64,000 nt of DNA from an uncultured Bacilli bacterium. GTDB taxonomy: Bacteria; Bacillota_I; Bacilli_A; RFN20; CAG-826. The stretch covers positions 124,001-188,000 of the forward strand of contig CALWDE010000003.1 of the NCBI GenBank assembly GCA_944376605.1. The letters run 5' to 3'. Positions 1 through 7,652 of the stretch are shown one piece after another (the stretch's first letter is position 1; each line of letters starts with the position of its first letter). Under the pieces are notes generated by a model. The model worked only from the letters and a program-made list of their open reading frames with translations, had not been told where the DNA came from and made no database searches. The translations under genes and the position numbers were made by a program.

Positions 1-966
1 GACGCGGAAGCAGAAAACGATTCTGCCAAAGATGTAGACGAAGCGAATTTAGATGATTTTGGTAGATATCAATCGGGCGAGGTAAAAATTAACGATTCCG
101 TCCGTATGTATTTAAAAGAAATCGGAAAATACAATCTTTTAAAGCCAGCAGAAGAAACCGCTCTTGCGCAAAAGGTTGCTGCAGGAGATAAAGAAGCAAA
201 AGATCAGCTCATTCAGGCTAATTTACGTCTTGTGATTTCCATTGCCAAACATTATCAAAATCGCTGCAAAGCGATGCACTTACTTGATTTAATTCAAGAA
301 GGTAATTTAGGCTTAATGAAAGCGGTAGAGAAATTCGATTGGCAAAAGGGTTTTAAATTCTCTACTTATGCAACTTGGTGGATTCGCCAGGCGATTACTA
401 GAGCAATTGCTGACCAAGAGAGAACAATCCGTATTCCTGTGCACATGGTGGAAACCATTAACAAGATGACACGTGTCCAGCGACAACTGATTCAGGAACT
501 TGGACGTGAGCCTTCTCCAGAAGAGATTTCTGCTAAGCTCGATGGAGCTTTATCGCCAGAAAAGATTCGGGAAATTCAAAGAATTGCTATGGATCCCATG
601 TCTCTTGATGATCCGATGGGAGAAGAAGGCGATAGCCACCGTGGAGACTTTATTGAAGATAAAGAAGACCAAAGTCCAGAAGAGTACACCACAAAAGCCC
701 TCTTAAGAGAACGTCTTTATGAAATTATGCAGGATTTAACCGACCGTGAACAAAAAGTACTCATTTTACGTTATGGTCTTAATGATAATCGTCCAAGAAC
801 GTTAGAAGAGGTTGGTAAAGAATTTAACGTTACGCGTGAAAGAATTCGACAAATTGAAGCAAAAGCAATTAAAAAGCTTCGTCATCCAACACGTGCTAAG
901 CAACTTGGTGATTATAAAGACACCATCTTTACTTCTGGCCCAGAGCCAACCAAAAAATCGGATTAA
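1..966 (+). CDS. rpoD: RNA polymerase primary sigma factor (SigA/RpoD), 5' end outside window
   Basis: The reading frame is open from the first base, so the gene is truncated at its 5' end; 321 codons are visible, including an acidic stretch before region 1.2 ([11 protein letters not shown], where family members usually have DPVRMYL). Region 2 is intact, with the -10 reading segment [11 protein letters not shown] near visible residue 126. Regions 3 and 4 follow, and the C-terminal helix-turn-helix [20 protein letters not shown] recognises the -35 box. This is the housekeeping sigma factor that directs core RNA polymerase to most promoters. It is followed by trmK and nif3, the order seen after sigA in Bacillus. 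A hairpin terminator overlaps the stop codon. Confidence 0.97.
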   Translation, partial: DAEAENDSAKDVDEANLDDFGRYQSGEVKINDSVRMYLKEIGKYNLLKPAEETALAQKVAAGDKEAKDQLIQANLRLVISIAKHYQNRCKAMHLLDLIQEGNLGLMKAVEKFDWQKGFKFSTYATWWIRQAITRAIADQERTIRIPVHMVETINKMTRVQRQLIQELGREPSPEEISAKLDGALSPEKIREIQRIAMDPMSLDDPMGEEGDSHRGDFIEDKEDQSPEEYTTKALLRERLYEIMQDLTDREQKVLILRYGLNDNRPRTLEEVGKEFNVTRERIRQIEAKAIKKLRHPTRAKQLGDYKDTIFTSGPEPTKKSD

Positions 967-990
967 AGGAGGCGCAAGCCTTCTTTTTCT
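966..990 (+). terminator. Intrinsic terminator of rpoD
   Basis: An 8-bp stem (AAGGAGGC with GCCTTCTT, one G-T pair) closes on a GCAA tetraloop and is followed by a T-rich run. It begins in the rpoD stop codon. The 5' arm contains AAGGAGG, a perfect Shine-Dalgarno sequence, but it lies 29 nt from the next ATG and is sequestered in the stem. Confidence 0.85.
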
Positions 991-1001
991 CTTTTCTCAT
1001 T

Positions 1002-1697
1002 ATGTTATCTTTCCGTTTACAAGCTTTAGTTGATTTATATCCTTCTTCTGCGCCAACTTTTGCGGATATTGGTAGCGATCACGCTTATTTGCCGCTGGCC
1101 TTATTCCGTGAGAAAAAAGCAGAACGGGGTTTTTGCGTGGAAAATAAGCTTGGACCTTATCAAAGGAGTAAAAAAGCGATTGAAGAATCTATTTATTCTT
1201 CTTGTTGCACGCTTTATTTCGGTGATGGATTAAAACCCCTTCAAGAAAAAGTAGATGTTTTGATTTTAGCGGGGATGGGTGGGAAGTTAATCCGTTCGAT
1301 ATTAGAAAAAGAAAAGGAGAAACTCTTGCAAATTCCCTATCTTTTACTCGATATTCACGGGGAGGAGGCTGCTTTATTTCCCTTTTTAGGAGAAATGTGC
1401 TTTTTTCCCAAAGAAGAAAAGGCTCTTTATGAAAGAGGGATTTACTATCATCCACTTCTATTAGAAAAAGGAAGTTCTCCTTACCAATATTCGGAAGAAG
1501 ATATTCTTTTTAATCCTTTAAACCGGTTTCAAAAAGAAGAAGCATGGAAATTGATGATGAAGAAAAAAATATCTTCGCTTACGCATTTATTAGAAGGTGA
1601 TTTACCAAGCCCTATCAAAGAAAAATATAAAAACGAAAAAAAGAAATGGGAGGCGGCAATTGATGAAAACGAGAGCTTTGTTACGAAAACTCGCTAA
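1002..1697 (+). CDS. trmK: tRNA (adenine(22)-N1)-methyltransferase TrmK
   Basis: This 231-residue protein begins MLSFRLQALVDLYP and carries the TrmK signature ADIGSDHAYLP near residue 21, which is the SAM-binding glycine motif, plus GDGL and ILAGMGG further on (catalytic core of the COG2384 Rossmann fold). The family methylates N1 of A22 in the D-loop of tRNA in Gram-positive bacteria. A basic, Lys-rich helical tail follows, as is usual for TrmK. Length matches the family (about 230-240). The start at 1002 fits the family N-terminus but has no Shine-Dalgarno sequence and lies just after the rpoD terminator. The 3' end overlaps nif3 by 35 nt, the usual trmK-nif3 pairing. Confidence 0.93.
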   Translation: MLSFRLQALVDLYPSSAPTFADIGSDHAYLPLALFREKKAERGFCVENKLGPYQRSKKAIEESIYSSCCTLYFGDGLKPLQEKVDVLILAGMGGKLIRSILEKEKEKLLQIPYLLLDIHGEEAALFPFLGEMCFFPKEEKALYERGIYYHPLLLEKGSSPYQYSEEDILFNPLNRFQKEEAWKLMMKKKISSLTHLLEGDLPSPIKEKYKNEKKKWEAAIDENESFVTKTR

Positions 1698-2439
1698 TTA
1701 CTACCCTCAGCGTCTTTGGGAAAGTTGGGATTATGGGGGATTTATGGCAGGGAAAGGCAAAGAGGAAGTGAAGCGAATTTTCCTTTGTCTTGATCTAGAT
1801 GAAATCTCTTTTCAAGAGGCTAAAAAATATTCTCCTGATATTATTTTGACGCATCACCCTTTCTTTTTTGGCCCGAAAAGAAAAATCTTAAAAGAAGATC
1901 CTCTCAAAGCAAAACTGAATGCAGAAATTGAAGCCTCTTCTATTGCTGTTTACTCCTATCACACTAATTTTGATGCTTCCCCATACGGGATGAATGAAAT
2001 CTTAGCAAGAAAACTAGAATTAAAAGATGCAAAGCCGGTGGAGAGTTGCCCTATGATGTGGGGCGGGAAATACGAGAAAGAAATAGAACTTTCTACTTTT
2101 GTTTCTTTTGTTATGGACCGCTTAAATGTTTCTTATGCCTCTCTTATTGCTGCGCGCGATAAGATTCAAAGCGTCGCCATTATCGGTGGAGGTGCCTCGC
2201 GTGAATGGTGCATCGCAAAAGAGGCTGGCTTTGATATTTATCTTTCCGGAGACTGCCCGCATCATGTTCGCAGGGATATCATTCTTAATGGTTACACATA
2301 TCTTGACCTTCCTCATGAGGTGGAACGCGCCTTTATGGAACGTATGGAAGAAACGCTAAAAGAAATTGATCCAACGCTTGAAGTGTATCTTTGTGATCAT
2401 GAAAAAGAATGGAAAGTTTTTCAAAAAGAACGAAGATAA
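1663..2439 (+). CDS. Nif3-like dinuclear metal-centre protein (YqfO/YbgI family), compact form
   Basis: The start is placed at ATG 1663 because GGGAGG lies 9 nt upstream and the protein then opens with the family-typical N-terminus; a longer frame from 1597 has no support. The 258-residue product has the metal-ligand motifs THHPFFF near residue 63, YHTNFDA near 98, and SGDCPHH with LPHEVERAF near the C-terminus. Bacillus YqfO is about 370 residues because a PII-like domain is inserted; that insertion is absent here, as in E. coli YbgI. Molecular function of the family is unsettled (GTP cyclohydrolase I type 2-like, metal hydrolase). It overlaps trmK and is convergent with ispH, sharing 19 nt at the 3' ends. 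Confidence 0.9.
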   Translation: MKTRALLRKLANYYPQRLWESWDYGGFMAGKGKEEVKRIFLCLDLDEISFQEAKKYSPDIILTHHPFFFGPKRKILKEDPLKAKLNAEIEASSIAVYSYHTNFDASPYGMNEILARKLELKDAKPVESCPMMWGGKYEKEIELSTFVSFVMDRLNVSYASLIAARDKIQSVAIIGGGASREWCIAKEAGFDIYLSGDCPHHVRRDIILNGYTYLDLPHEVERAFMERMEETLKEIDPTLEVYLCDHEKEWKVFQKERR

Positions 2440-3269
2440 CTTAAAACTTCTTCAAAAAAGGATTCCGGGGTCGAAGCGCCACTTGTGAGGGCTAGACACT
2501 TTACCTCTTGCAAAGGAAGCGTTTTTAATTCGGAAAGATTGCTAATAAGCGCTCCTTTTCTCTCAGGATGATTTTGTAACCCTAATTCAAGTAAGGCACG
2601 TGAGTTTTTACTTTTTTTACTGCCAAGTACTAAAAGAAAATCACAAGAAGATGGTAAATTTAAAATCGCTTCTCTTCTTTCTCTTGTAGGGGGGCAAGCA
2701 GAAGGGTTTCCGATATATGTCATTCCTTTTTCTTTGAGTTCCTTTTTTGCTTCTTCAATGAGAGATTCGCTTGCTGTTGTTTGCGCAACAAGAGCTAATT
2801 TTGGTAACAGAGGGATATTTCCTTTTTGATAAAGATAAATATGAGGGGAACGCTTTAAAGCCGCTTCACATTCCGCGTGACCTTTTTCTCCAATATATAA
2901 AACCGAATACCCTTCCTTGATATAGGCGTCCATTTTTTCATTATTTTTTCTTACAAAAGGACAAGTGCCATCCAAAATAGTAAGACCTCTTTCTTTGGCT
3001 AAAGTGTCTAAATAAGGATCATGTCCGTGCGCGCTAAAGAGAAGTGGTACATCTTTTGGGGCAGAAAGGAGGCTTTTGGCAAAATCTTTTTCATCTTTAC
3101 TAAAAATCTGTGCGTCTTTTTCTTCTAATTTTTTTCCAACTTCTTCGTTATGTACCAAAGGCCCTAATATCGATAAACCTTCTCCTTTTGTAAGCTGCAT
3201 TTTGGCTAACGATAATGCTCTAGAGACTCCTGCACAGAAGCCGTGCACCTTACAAACAATCACCTTCAT
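2421..3269 (-). CDS. ispH: 4-hydroxy-3-methylbut-2-enyl diphosphate reductase (IspH/LytB)
   Basis: This is the last enzyme of the MEP pathway, an iron-sulfur protein that reduces HMBPP to IPP and DMAPP. Three cluster cysteines are visible: C12 in HGFCAGV, the second in LDGTCPFV and the third in NPSACPPTRERREA. Substrate-site motifs LVHNEEV, SAHG, GHAECE (the catalytic Glu), GSKKSKNS and TSGASTPE are all present. Length (282) is typical. In Bacillus ispH lies in the same neighbourhood (between yqfO and cshB) but on the same strand; here it is inverted. The start ATG at 3269 is fixed by the family N-terminus, has no Shine-Dalgarno sequence and sits 6 nt from a -10 box, so the mRNA is probably leaderless. 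Confidence 0.96.
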   Translation of the reverse strand: MKVIVCKVHGFCAGVSRALSLAKMQLTKGEGLSILGPLVHNEEVGKKLEEKDAQIFSKDEKDFAKSLLSAPKDVPLLFSAHGHDPYLDTLAKERGLTILDGTCPFVRKNNEKMDAYIKEGYSVLYIGEKGHAECEAALKRSPHIYLYQKGNIPLLPKLALVAQTTASESLIEEAKKELKEKGMTYIGNPSACPPTRERREAILNLPSSCDFLLVLGSKKSKNSRALLELGLQNHPERKGALISNLSELKTLPLQEVKCLALTSGASTPESFFEEVLSYLRSF

Positions 3270-3306
3270 GTCTTAAGTATACCGCTTCTTCGGTTATAAT
3301 CTTATT
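3270..3306. promoter_or_regulatory. Divergent ispH/cshB promoter with symmetrical -10 boxes
   Basis: On the plus strand TATAAT (3295-3300) lies 9 nt before the cshB ATG. On the minus strand TATACT (3281 down to 3276) lies 6 nt before the ispH ATG. The two boxes form the arms of a near-palindrome (TATA-CCG, CTTCTT, CGG-TTATA). No good -35 box is visible for either direction. With a start point about 7 nt past each -10, both transcripts would begin at or within 3 nt of the start codon. Prediction from sequence only. Confidence 0.7.
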
Positions 3307-3309
3307 AGT

Positions 3310-4668
3310 ATGAGTTTTGCAGCATTTAATTTACCAAAGCCCTTAATTGAGGCGCTCAAGAAAAAAGGATATGAAAATCCTTCTTCTGTCCAAGAAAATG
3401 TAATTCCTCGCGCTTTACGCGGAGAATCGATGCTCGTCCAAAGTGCGACAGGGACAGGAAAAACACATTCTTTTTTGATTCCCATTTTTGCCAAAGTAGA
3501 TATCAATTTACCGCGTGTCCAAGCGCTTATTCTTGCTCCTACTAAAGAGCTTGCAAGACAAACTTTTGAATTTGCAAGGGAACTTGGAGAAGAATTTCCA
3601 AAGCTAAAAATTCGTCTATATACTTCCGAAGAAGAAGTGTCACAAAATTTAGAAGGCAGTTCGATTCCTCCTCATATTGCGATTGGTACTCCTGGAAGAA
3701 TGGAAGATCTTTTGGTGAAACGCGGCTTATTCTCGATGCAGAATGTTCGTTACGCCATTTTAGATGAAGCGGATATGTTATTAGATTTAGGATTTATGGA
3801 AAGTGTTGAACATATTTTCCATAAATTACCCTCTACATCTACCACCTTAGTGTTTTCTGCCACACTTAGACAGAACTTACGCGACGCTTTATCTTCTTTC
3901 GTAAAAGAAGATTTCCGTTTTGAAGGAGAAGAGGTCAAAACTTCTAGTGGAGTGCGTCATCATTTTGTTGATATTAAACATAATGGTACGATCAACGCTT
4001 TACAGTCGTTTTTAGCGATTCGCCATCCGTATTTAGCAATCGCCTTTGCCTCTTCCAAAGAGGAAGCAAACAAAACCTATGAGGGATTAAAGGAACACGG
4101 AATTGAGGCAATTTTATATACAGGGGAATTAGAGAAAAGAGAAAGAGCAAGAGCTTTAAGAAGAATTCGCGAAGATAAATGTTCCCTTATTATCGCTACC
4201 GATTTACTTGCTAGGGGCATGGATATTGAAAATGTGAGTGACATTATCTCTTTATCGCTTCCCAGCGATTTAGATTTTTATTTCCATAGGGCAGGACGGA
4301 CAGGACGCTTCGGAAAGAAGGGTGATAGTTGGGTTTTTTATAACGCGGATAACACCAAAAAAGCCCGGCTACTTTTAGAAGAAGAACCTTCCTTTGATTT
4401 TTACTCTTTAAAAGGTAATTCTCTCCTTTTAGAAAAGAAATCGATTCTTCTTCCTAAAAAAGAGAAGGAGGGGAAGAAAGAATTACCAGAAGAAGAGAGA
4501 AAGGAAATCTTAATCGCCAAAGCAAAATCGCGGAAGAAACATGTCGAGCCAATGCACAAAAAGAAAACGCAGTTTGCTATCGAAAAGGTAAAAAGAAAAT
4601 ATCGTAGAAAAGCGATTCGTGAAGCAGTTCGCGAACAGCTTGATAAGGCATATCGGAAAAGAGGTTAG
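3310..4668 (+). CDS. cshB: DEAD-box ATP-dependent RNA helicase (CshB-like)
   Basis: This is a 452-residue RNA helicase with motifs in order: Q motif (F..L..AL...GY..PS.VQ) at the N-terminus, motif I SATGTGKT, PTKELA, GTPGR, DEAD in YAILDEADMLLDLGF, SAT, and the C-terminal domain motifs ATDLLARGMDIENV and HRAGRTGR. A strongly basic C-terminal tail of about 70 residues (KKRK-rich) probably binds RNA. The position, next to nfo and near ispH, matches cshB (yqfR) of Bacillus, a cold-shock and ribosome/mRNA remodelling helicase; that assignment rests on synteny and is less certain than the family. Transcription probably starts within 3 nt of the ATG. Confidence 0.92.
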   Translation: MSFAAFNLPKPLIEALKKKGYENPSSVQENVIPRALRGESMLVQSATGTGKTHSFLIPIFAKVDINLPRVQALILAPTKELARQTFEFARELGEEFPKLKIRLYTSEEEVSQNLEGSSIPPHIAIGTPGRMEDLLVKRGLFSMQNVRYAILDEADMLLDLGFMESVEHIFHKLPSTSTTLVFSATLRQNLRDALSSFVKEDFRFEGEEVKTSSGVRHHFVDIKHNGTINALQSFLAIRHPYLAIAFASSKEEANKTYEGLKEHGIEAILYTGELEKRERARALRRIREDKCSLIIATDLLARGMDIENVSDIISLSLPSDLDFYFHRAGRTGRFGKKGDSWVFYNADNTKKARLLLEEEPSFDFYSLKGNSLLLEKKSILLPKKEKEGKKELPEEERKEILIAKAKSRKKHVEPMHKKKTQFAIEKVKRKYRRKAIREAVREQLDKAYRKRG

Positions 4669-4670
4669 GA

Positions 4671-5558
4671 ATGGAACAAGAAGAGATTGTTTTAGGCAGC
4701 CACGTTTCTATGGCTTCTCCTGATTTTTATTTAGGAAGCGTGAAAACCGCGCTTTCTTGGGGTGAAAACGGCTTTATGTTTTATACAGGCGCCCCGCAAA
4801 ATACAAGACGTTTACCAGTTTCTTCTTTAAAGATAGAAGAGGGCAGAGCGCTTTTAAGGGAACATCATATCCCAGATAAAAACATTTTAGTTCACGCCCC
4901 TTATATCATTAATTTAGCCAATTTAGTAAAGCCTTCTGTAAGAGAGCTTGCTTTATCTTTCTTAAAAGAAGAGCTTGAGCGTGTTGCTGCCTTCTCTGTT
5001 CCTCATCTTGTTTTACATCCTGGCTCTTCTTTAGGAGAAGAAAAAGGAAAAGCGATTCAAGCGATTGCAGAAGGGCTTGATGAAGTGCTAGAAGAAAGTT
5101 CTTCTTCTGTCACGATTTTGCTTGAAACTATGGCAGGAAAAGGAAGCGAAGTTGGCTCTAGTTTTGAAGAGATTGCTGCGATTATCTCTTCTTCTAGGCA
5201 TCAAGATAGACTTGCTTGCTGCTTAGATACTTGTCACATTCATGATGCCGGTTATAGAGAAGATGATATTGACAGCATTTTAGAAGAGTTTGACGCAAAA
5301 ATAGGGCTATCGCGTCTGAAAGCAATTCATCTTAATGATTCCAAAAATCCTCGCGCTTCGCATAAAGATCGTCACGAAAATATCGGTTATGGCGGTATTG
5401 GTTTTGCGACTTTATATCGTTATGTCCATCATCCAAAACTGCTAGCGATACCAAAGTATTTAGAAACTCCATACGTAGGAGAAAAAGCACCCTATGCAAA
5501 AGAAATTGAGATGCTTAGAAGCGGGAAATATATTGAAAACTGGAAAGACACCCTTTAA
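4671..5558 (+). CDS. nfo: Endonuclease IV (AP endonuclease, Nfo)
   Basis: This 295-residue TIM-barrel enzyme cuts 5' of abasic sites in base-excision repair using three metal ions. The metal-ligand motifs are visible: GSHVS at the N-terminus, VHAPYIINLA, LVLHPGS, LLETMAGKGSEVG, CLDTCHIHDAGY, IHLNDSKNPRASHKDRHENI and a final LETPY. It starts 2 nt after the cshB stop, with AGAGG in the end of cshB as ribosome-binding site, so the two are translated from one transcript, as in Bacillus yqfR-yqfS. The 3' end shares 4 nt (TTAA) with the convergent ispG. Confidence 0.97.
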   Translation: MEQEEIVLGSHVSMASPDFYLGSVKTALSWGENGFMFYTGAPQNTRRLPVSSLKIEEGRALLREHHIPDKNILVHAPYIINLANLVKPSVRELALSFLKEELERVAAFSVPHLVLHPGSSLGEEKGKAIQAIAEGLDEVLEESSSSVTILLETMAGKGSEVGSSFEEIAAIISSSRHQDRLACCLDTCHIHDAGYREDDIDSILEEFDAKIGLSRLKAIHLNDSKNPRASHKDRHENIGYGGIGFATLYRYVHHPKLLAIPKYLETPYVGEKAPYAKEIEMLRSGKYIENWKDTL

Positions 5559-6613
5559 GAAAGTTTCTTTTTGATAGCTAGAAGTAGCGCTTGATAGGCT
5601 TCCTCTTCTTTATATTGACCAATAATTTGATCTTTTTGATAAAGCACCCAGTTATTTTTTGTTCCGCATAAAGCAAAATCAGCATGAGAGGCTTCTCCAG
5701 GTCCATTTACCACGCACCCCATTACCGCTACTTTAAGGGGAATTTTTTGCTCTTCTAAATAAGTTTCAACTTTTTTAGCAAGAGAAAGTAAATCTACCAT
5801 CGTTCTTCCGCACGTTGGGCAAGAGATAAAGGTAGGGTAATTAGGGTAAAGCCCTAAATCATGCAAAAGGCGGCAACAGGCTTTAATCTCTTCTTCTGGT
5901 TCTTCTGTCATAGAAATGCGAATGGTGTCGCCAATTCCTTCTAGAAGCAAAGGAGATAACCCTGCTGCAGAACGTAAAAGAGAAACATCTTTTGGACCTG
6001 CTTCGGTTATACCAAGATGTAAAGGATAGGGATAGGTGTTAGCTGCCAAACGATAGGCTTCTACTGTTTCTCTAACATCTGACCCTTTTAAAGATAAAAC
6101 AATGTCATAAAACCCTTCTTTTTCAAAGAAAGACACATAAGGCTGAATCGCAGATAAAAGCGCCTCCGCTTTCACTTTTTCTCCTTCTTTTGCTAAAGAA
6201 GAAGGTAAAGAACCAGAGTTAGCACCTATACGAATGGCAGCGTGCTTCTCTTTCGCTTTTTGTATCACAAGCGCTACCTTGTCTTTTCCTCCAATATTTC
6301 CAGGATTAATCCGAATTGCTGCTGCCCCGTTTTCTAAAGCCATTAAGGCAAAACGGTAATCAAAATGAATATCCGCAATAAGAGGAAGAGGCGCCATTTT
6401 GCTTAAATAAGAAAAAGCTTCTGCATCTTCTTTATCAAAAATGGAAAGGCGCATCAAATCGGCACCTAGATAGTAGCAGCGCTTTAGCTGCGCTAAAACT
6501 TCCTCTTTTTTTGCTGTTTTGATGGAGGCCATGCTTTGGATTAAGGGATATTTACTTCCTCCAAGCGTGCGATTTCCTATTTGCACTTTTCTGGTATTTT
6601 CTCTTCTAACCAT
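5555..6613 (-). CDS. ispG: 4-hydroxy-3-methylbut-2-en-1-yl diphosphate synthase (IspG/GcpE)
   Basis: This is the penultimate MEP-pathway enzyme, converting MEcPP to HMBPP with a 4Fe-4S cluster. The 352 residues match the short bacterial form: a TIM barrel beginning with RKVQIGNRTLGG and PLIQSM, the RINPGNIG motif, LGITEAG, then the Fe-S domain with ISCPTCGRT and MGCVVNGPGE supplying the cysteine and glutamate ligands. Its product is the substrate of IspH encoded 2.3 kb away. It is convergent with nfo and divergent from rpmG. No Shine-Dalgarno sequence is properly placed (AAAGG is only 1 nt from the ATG). Confidence 0.97.
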   Translation of the reverse strand: MVRRENTRKVQIGNRTLGGSKYPLIQSMASIKTAKKEEVLAQLKRCYYLGADLMRLSIFDKEDAEAFSYLSKMAPLPLIADIHFDYRFALMALENGAAAIRINPGNIGGKDKVALVIQKAKEKHAAIRIGANSGSLPSSLAKEGEKVKAEALLSAIQPYVSFFEKEGFYDIVLSLKGSDVRETVEAYRLAANTYPYPLHLGITEAGPKDVSLLRSAAGLSPLLLEGIGDTIRISMTEEPEEEIKACCRLLHDLGLYPNYPTFISCPTCGRTMVDLLSLAKKVETYLEEQKIPLKVAVMGCVVNGPGEASHADFALCGTKNNWVLYQKDQIIGQYKEEEAYQALLLAIKKKLS

Positions 6614-6619
6614 GCCTTT

Positions 6620-6647
6620 ATTTTAAAAGTAAGGGGAGCAGAAACAA
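6620..6647 (-). promoter_or_regulatory. ispG promoter, predicted leaderless start
   Basis: On the minus strand TAAAAT (6625 down to 6620) stands exactly 6 nt before the ispG ATG. A weak -35 box TTGTTT lies 16 nt further upstream (6647 down to 6642). A start point 7 nt after the -10 would coincide with the A of the ATG. Confidence 0.6.
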
Positions 6648-6650
6648 CTT

Positions 6651-6685
6651 AGAAGGGAAAAATTCCCCTTCTTTCTTTCTTTTTT
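6651..6685 (+). terminator. Terminator-like hairpin upstream of rpmG
   Basis: AGAAGGG (6651-6657) can pair with CCCTTCT (6666-6672), and a pyrimidine tract ending in six T follows. No plus-strand gene ends just upstream (nfo ends 1.1 kb away, beyond antisense ispG). It could stop read-through from nfo, end a small transcript, or act as an attenuator ahead of rpmG. Confidence 0.45.
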
Positions 6686-6707
6686 ATGGCGCTTCAAGGC
6701 AAGAGGT

Positions 6708-6759
6708 GATAATATCCCATCCGCGATATATCGCTATGGAAGATAGGAAGTGAATTAGT
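6708..6759 (+). promoter_or_regulatory. rpmG promoter and leader with a 12-bp palindrome
   Basis: GATAAT at 6708-6713 is the best -10 candidate; the -35 is poor. The predicted leader contains the perfect palindrome GCGATATATCGC (6723-6734), then TAGGAAG (6744-6750) as ribosome-binding site 9 nt before the ATG. The palindrome could be an operator or RNA hairpin; its role is unknown. Confidence 0.4.
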
Positions 6760-6921
6760 ATGGCAAAGGCAAAGCGTGAAAATATCACCCTCAAATGCTC
6801 GGAATGTGGGGAACATAACTACATTTCTACTCGCAACAAGAAGACTCATCCCAACAAGCTTGAGATTATGAAATTCTGCTCCCGTTGCGGTAAGATGACC
6901 CTTCATAAGGAAGCAAAGTAG
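6760..6921 (+). CDS. rpmG: 50S ribosomal protein L33, zinc-ribbon form
   Basis: This 53-residue gene is short but clear: it starts MAKAKRENITLKC and contains two CxxC pairs (C13-C16 and C40-C43), so it is the zinc-binding (C+) form of L33. The family motif ITLKCSECGEHNYISTRNK and the KLEIMKFCSRCGK segment match bacterial L33. It belongs to the large ribosomal subunit near the E site. It has its own promoter, ribosome-binding site and terminator, so it looks monocistronic. Its codon use (AAG, CTC, CTT) is more biased than that of its neighbours, as expected for a highly expressed gene. Confidence 0.96.
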   Translation: MAKAKRENITLKCSECGEHNYISTRNKKTHPNKLEIMKFCSRCGKMTLHKEAK

Positions 6922-6922
6922 T

Positions 6923-6945
6923 AAAAGGCCATTTGGCCTTTTTTT
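6923..6945 (+). terminator. Intrinsic terminator of rpmG
   Basis: AAAAGGCC (6923-6930) and GGCCTTTT (6935-6942) form an 8-bp stem with an ATTT loop, followed by further T residues to 6945. The next start codon follows with no gap. Confidence 0.9.
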
Positions 6946-7560
6946 ATGCTTCATGTCGAGTGCTATTGCCCTAATTCTTTATCTTGTAACGTATATTTAG
7001 TGGAGAAAGATGGTCACTATCTTTTAGTTGATACAGGTTTAACGCCAGGAAGTAATACTCTTTTCTGGGTGAAAAAGAGAACTGCTCAATTAGATGCGAT
7101 TCTTTTAACGCATGGGCACTTTGATCATATTGGCGGTCTACTTTCTTTTCCTTCTCCTGATGTTTATATGGGCGAAGAAGATTATCTATCCTTTGAAGAT
7201 CCCTTCTATAACGGAAGCATGCCTTTTCTTGGAGAAAAACTCGTTTTTTCTCCTGCTAATCACTTTCACTTTCCCTTAGATAAAGAAACGATAAAAATTC
7301 ATTCTTTCACCATTCAGTTTCTAAAAACCCCTTACCATACAAAGGGAGGGATGTGCTTTTATTTAGAGGAAGAAGAAACGCTTTTTACTGGAGACAGTTT
7401 ATTTCATCTAGGAACAGGACGTACCGATTTAGTGGGAGGAGAAAAAAGAAAAGAGCTCTCTTCCCTCAAGAAAATCTTCTCTTTGCCTCTCTCTACAAAA
7501 GTATATCCTGGACATGGAGAGGGGACGAGTTTAGCGAAAGAAAAAGCTCTTTATTTTTAA
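6946..7560 (+). CDS. Metallo-beta-lactamase-fold hydrolase (glyoxalase II-like, YqgX family)
   Basis: This 204-residue MBL-fold protein has the signature THGHFDHIGG (HxHxDH) near residue 62, a third metal ligand in TPYHTKGGMCF, the bridging Asp in FTGDSLF and the last His in VYPGHGEGT. This set is typical of class II glyoxalases and the Bacillus YqgX group, which act on thioesters such as S-lactoyl conjugates; exact substrate is unknown. The start at 6946 fits the family N-terminus, but the ATG directly abuts the T-run of the rpmG terminator and no Shine-Dalgarno sequence is present. Confidence 0.85.
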   Translation: MLHVECYCPNSLSCNVYLVEKDGHYLLVDTGLTPGSNTLFWVKKRTAQLDAILLTHGHFDHIGGLLSFPSPDVYMGEEDYLSFEDPFYNGSMPFLGEKLVFSPANHFHFPLDKETIKIHSFTIQFLKTPYHTKGGMCFYLEEEETLFTGDSLFHLGTGRTDLVGGEKRKELSSLKKIFSLPLSTKVYPGHGEGTSLAKEKALYF

Positions 7561-7617
7561 AACAATCTAGTCTTTCTTTCCCTTTTTCTTTCGGTAGAAA
7601 TGCAGCAGGGAACGTAG

Positions 7618-7651
7618 TATGATTTTCTCCGGTTTTTAGGGGAGGAGAAGT
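7618..7651 (+). promoter_or_regulatory. efp -10 box and ribosome-binding site
   Basis: TATGAT (7618-7623) is a plausible -10; a convincing -35 is lacking. GGGGAGGAG (7639-7647) is a strong Shine-Dalgarno sequence just before the efp ATG and fixes that start. Confidence 0.45.
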
Positions 7652-7652
7652 T

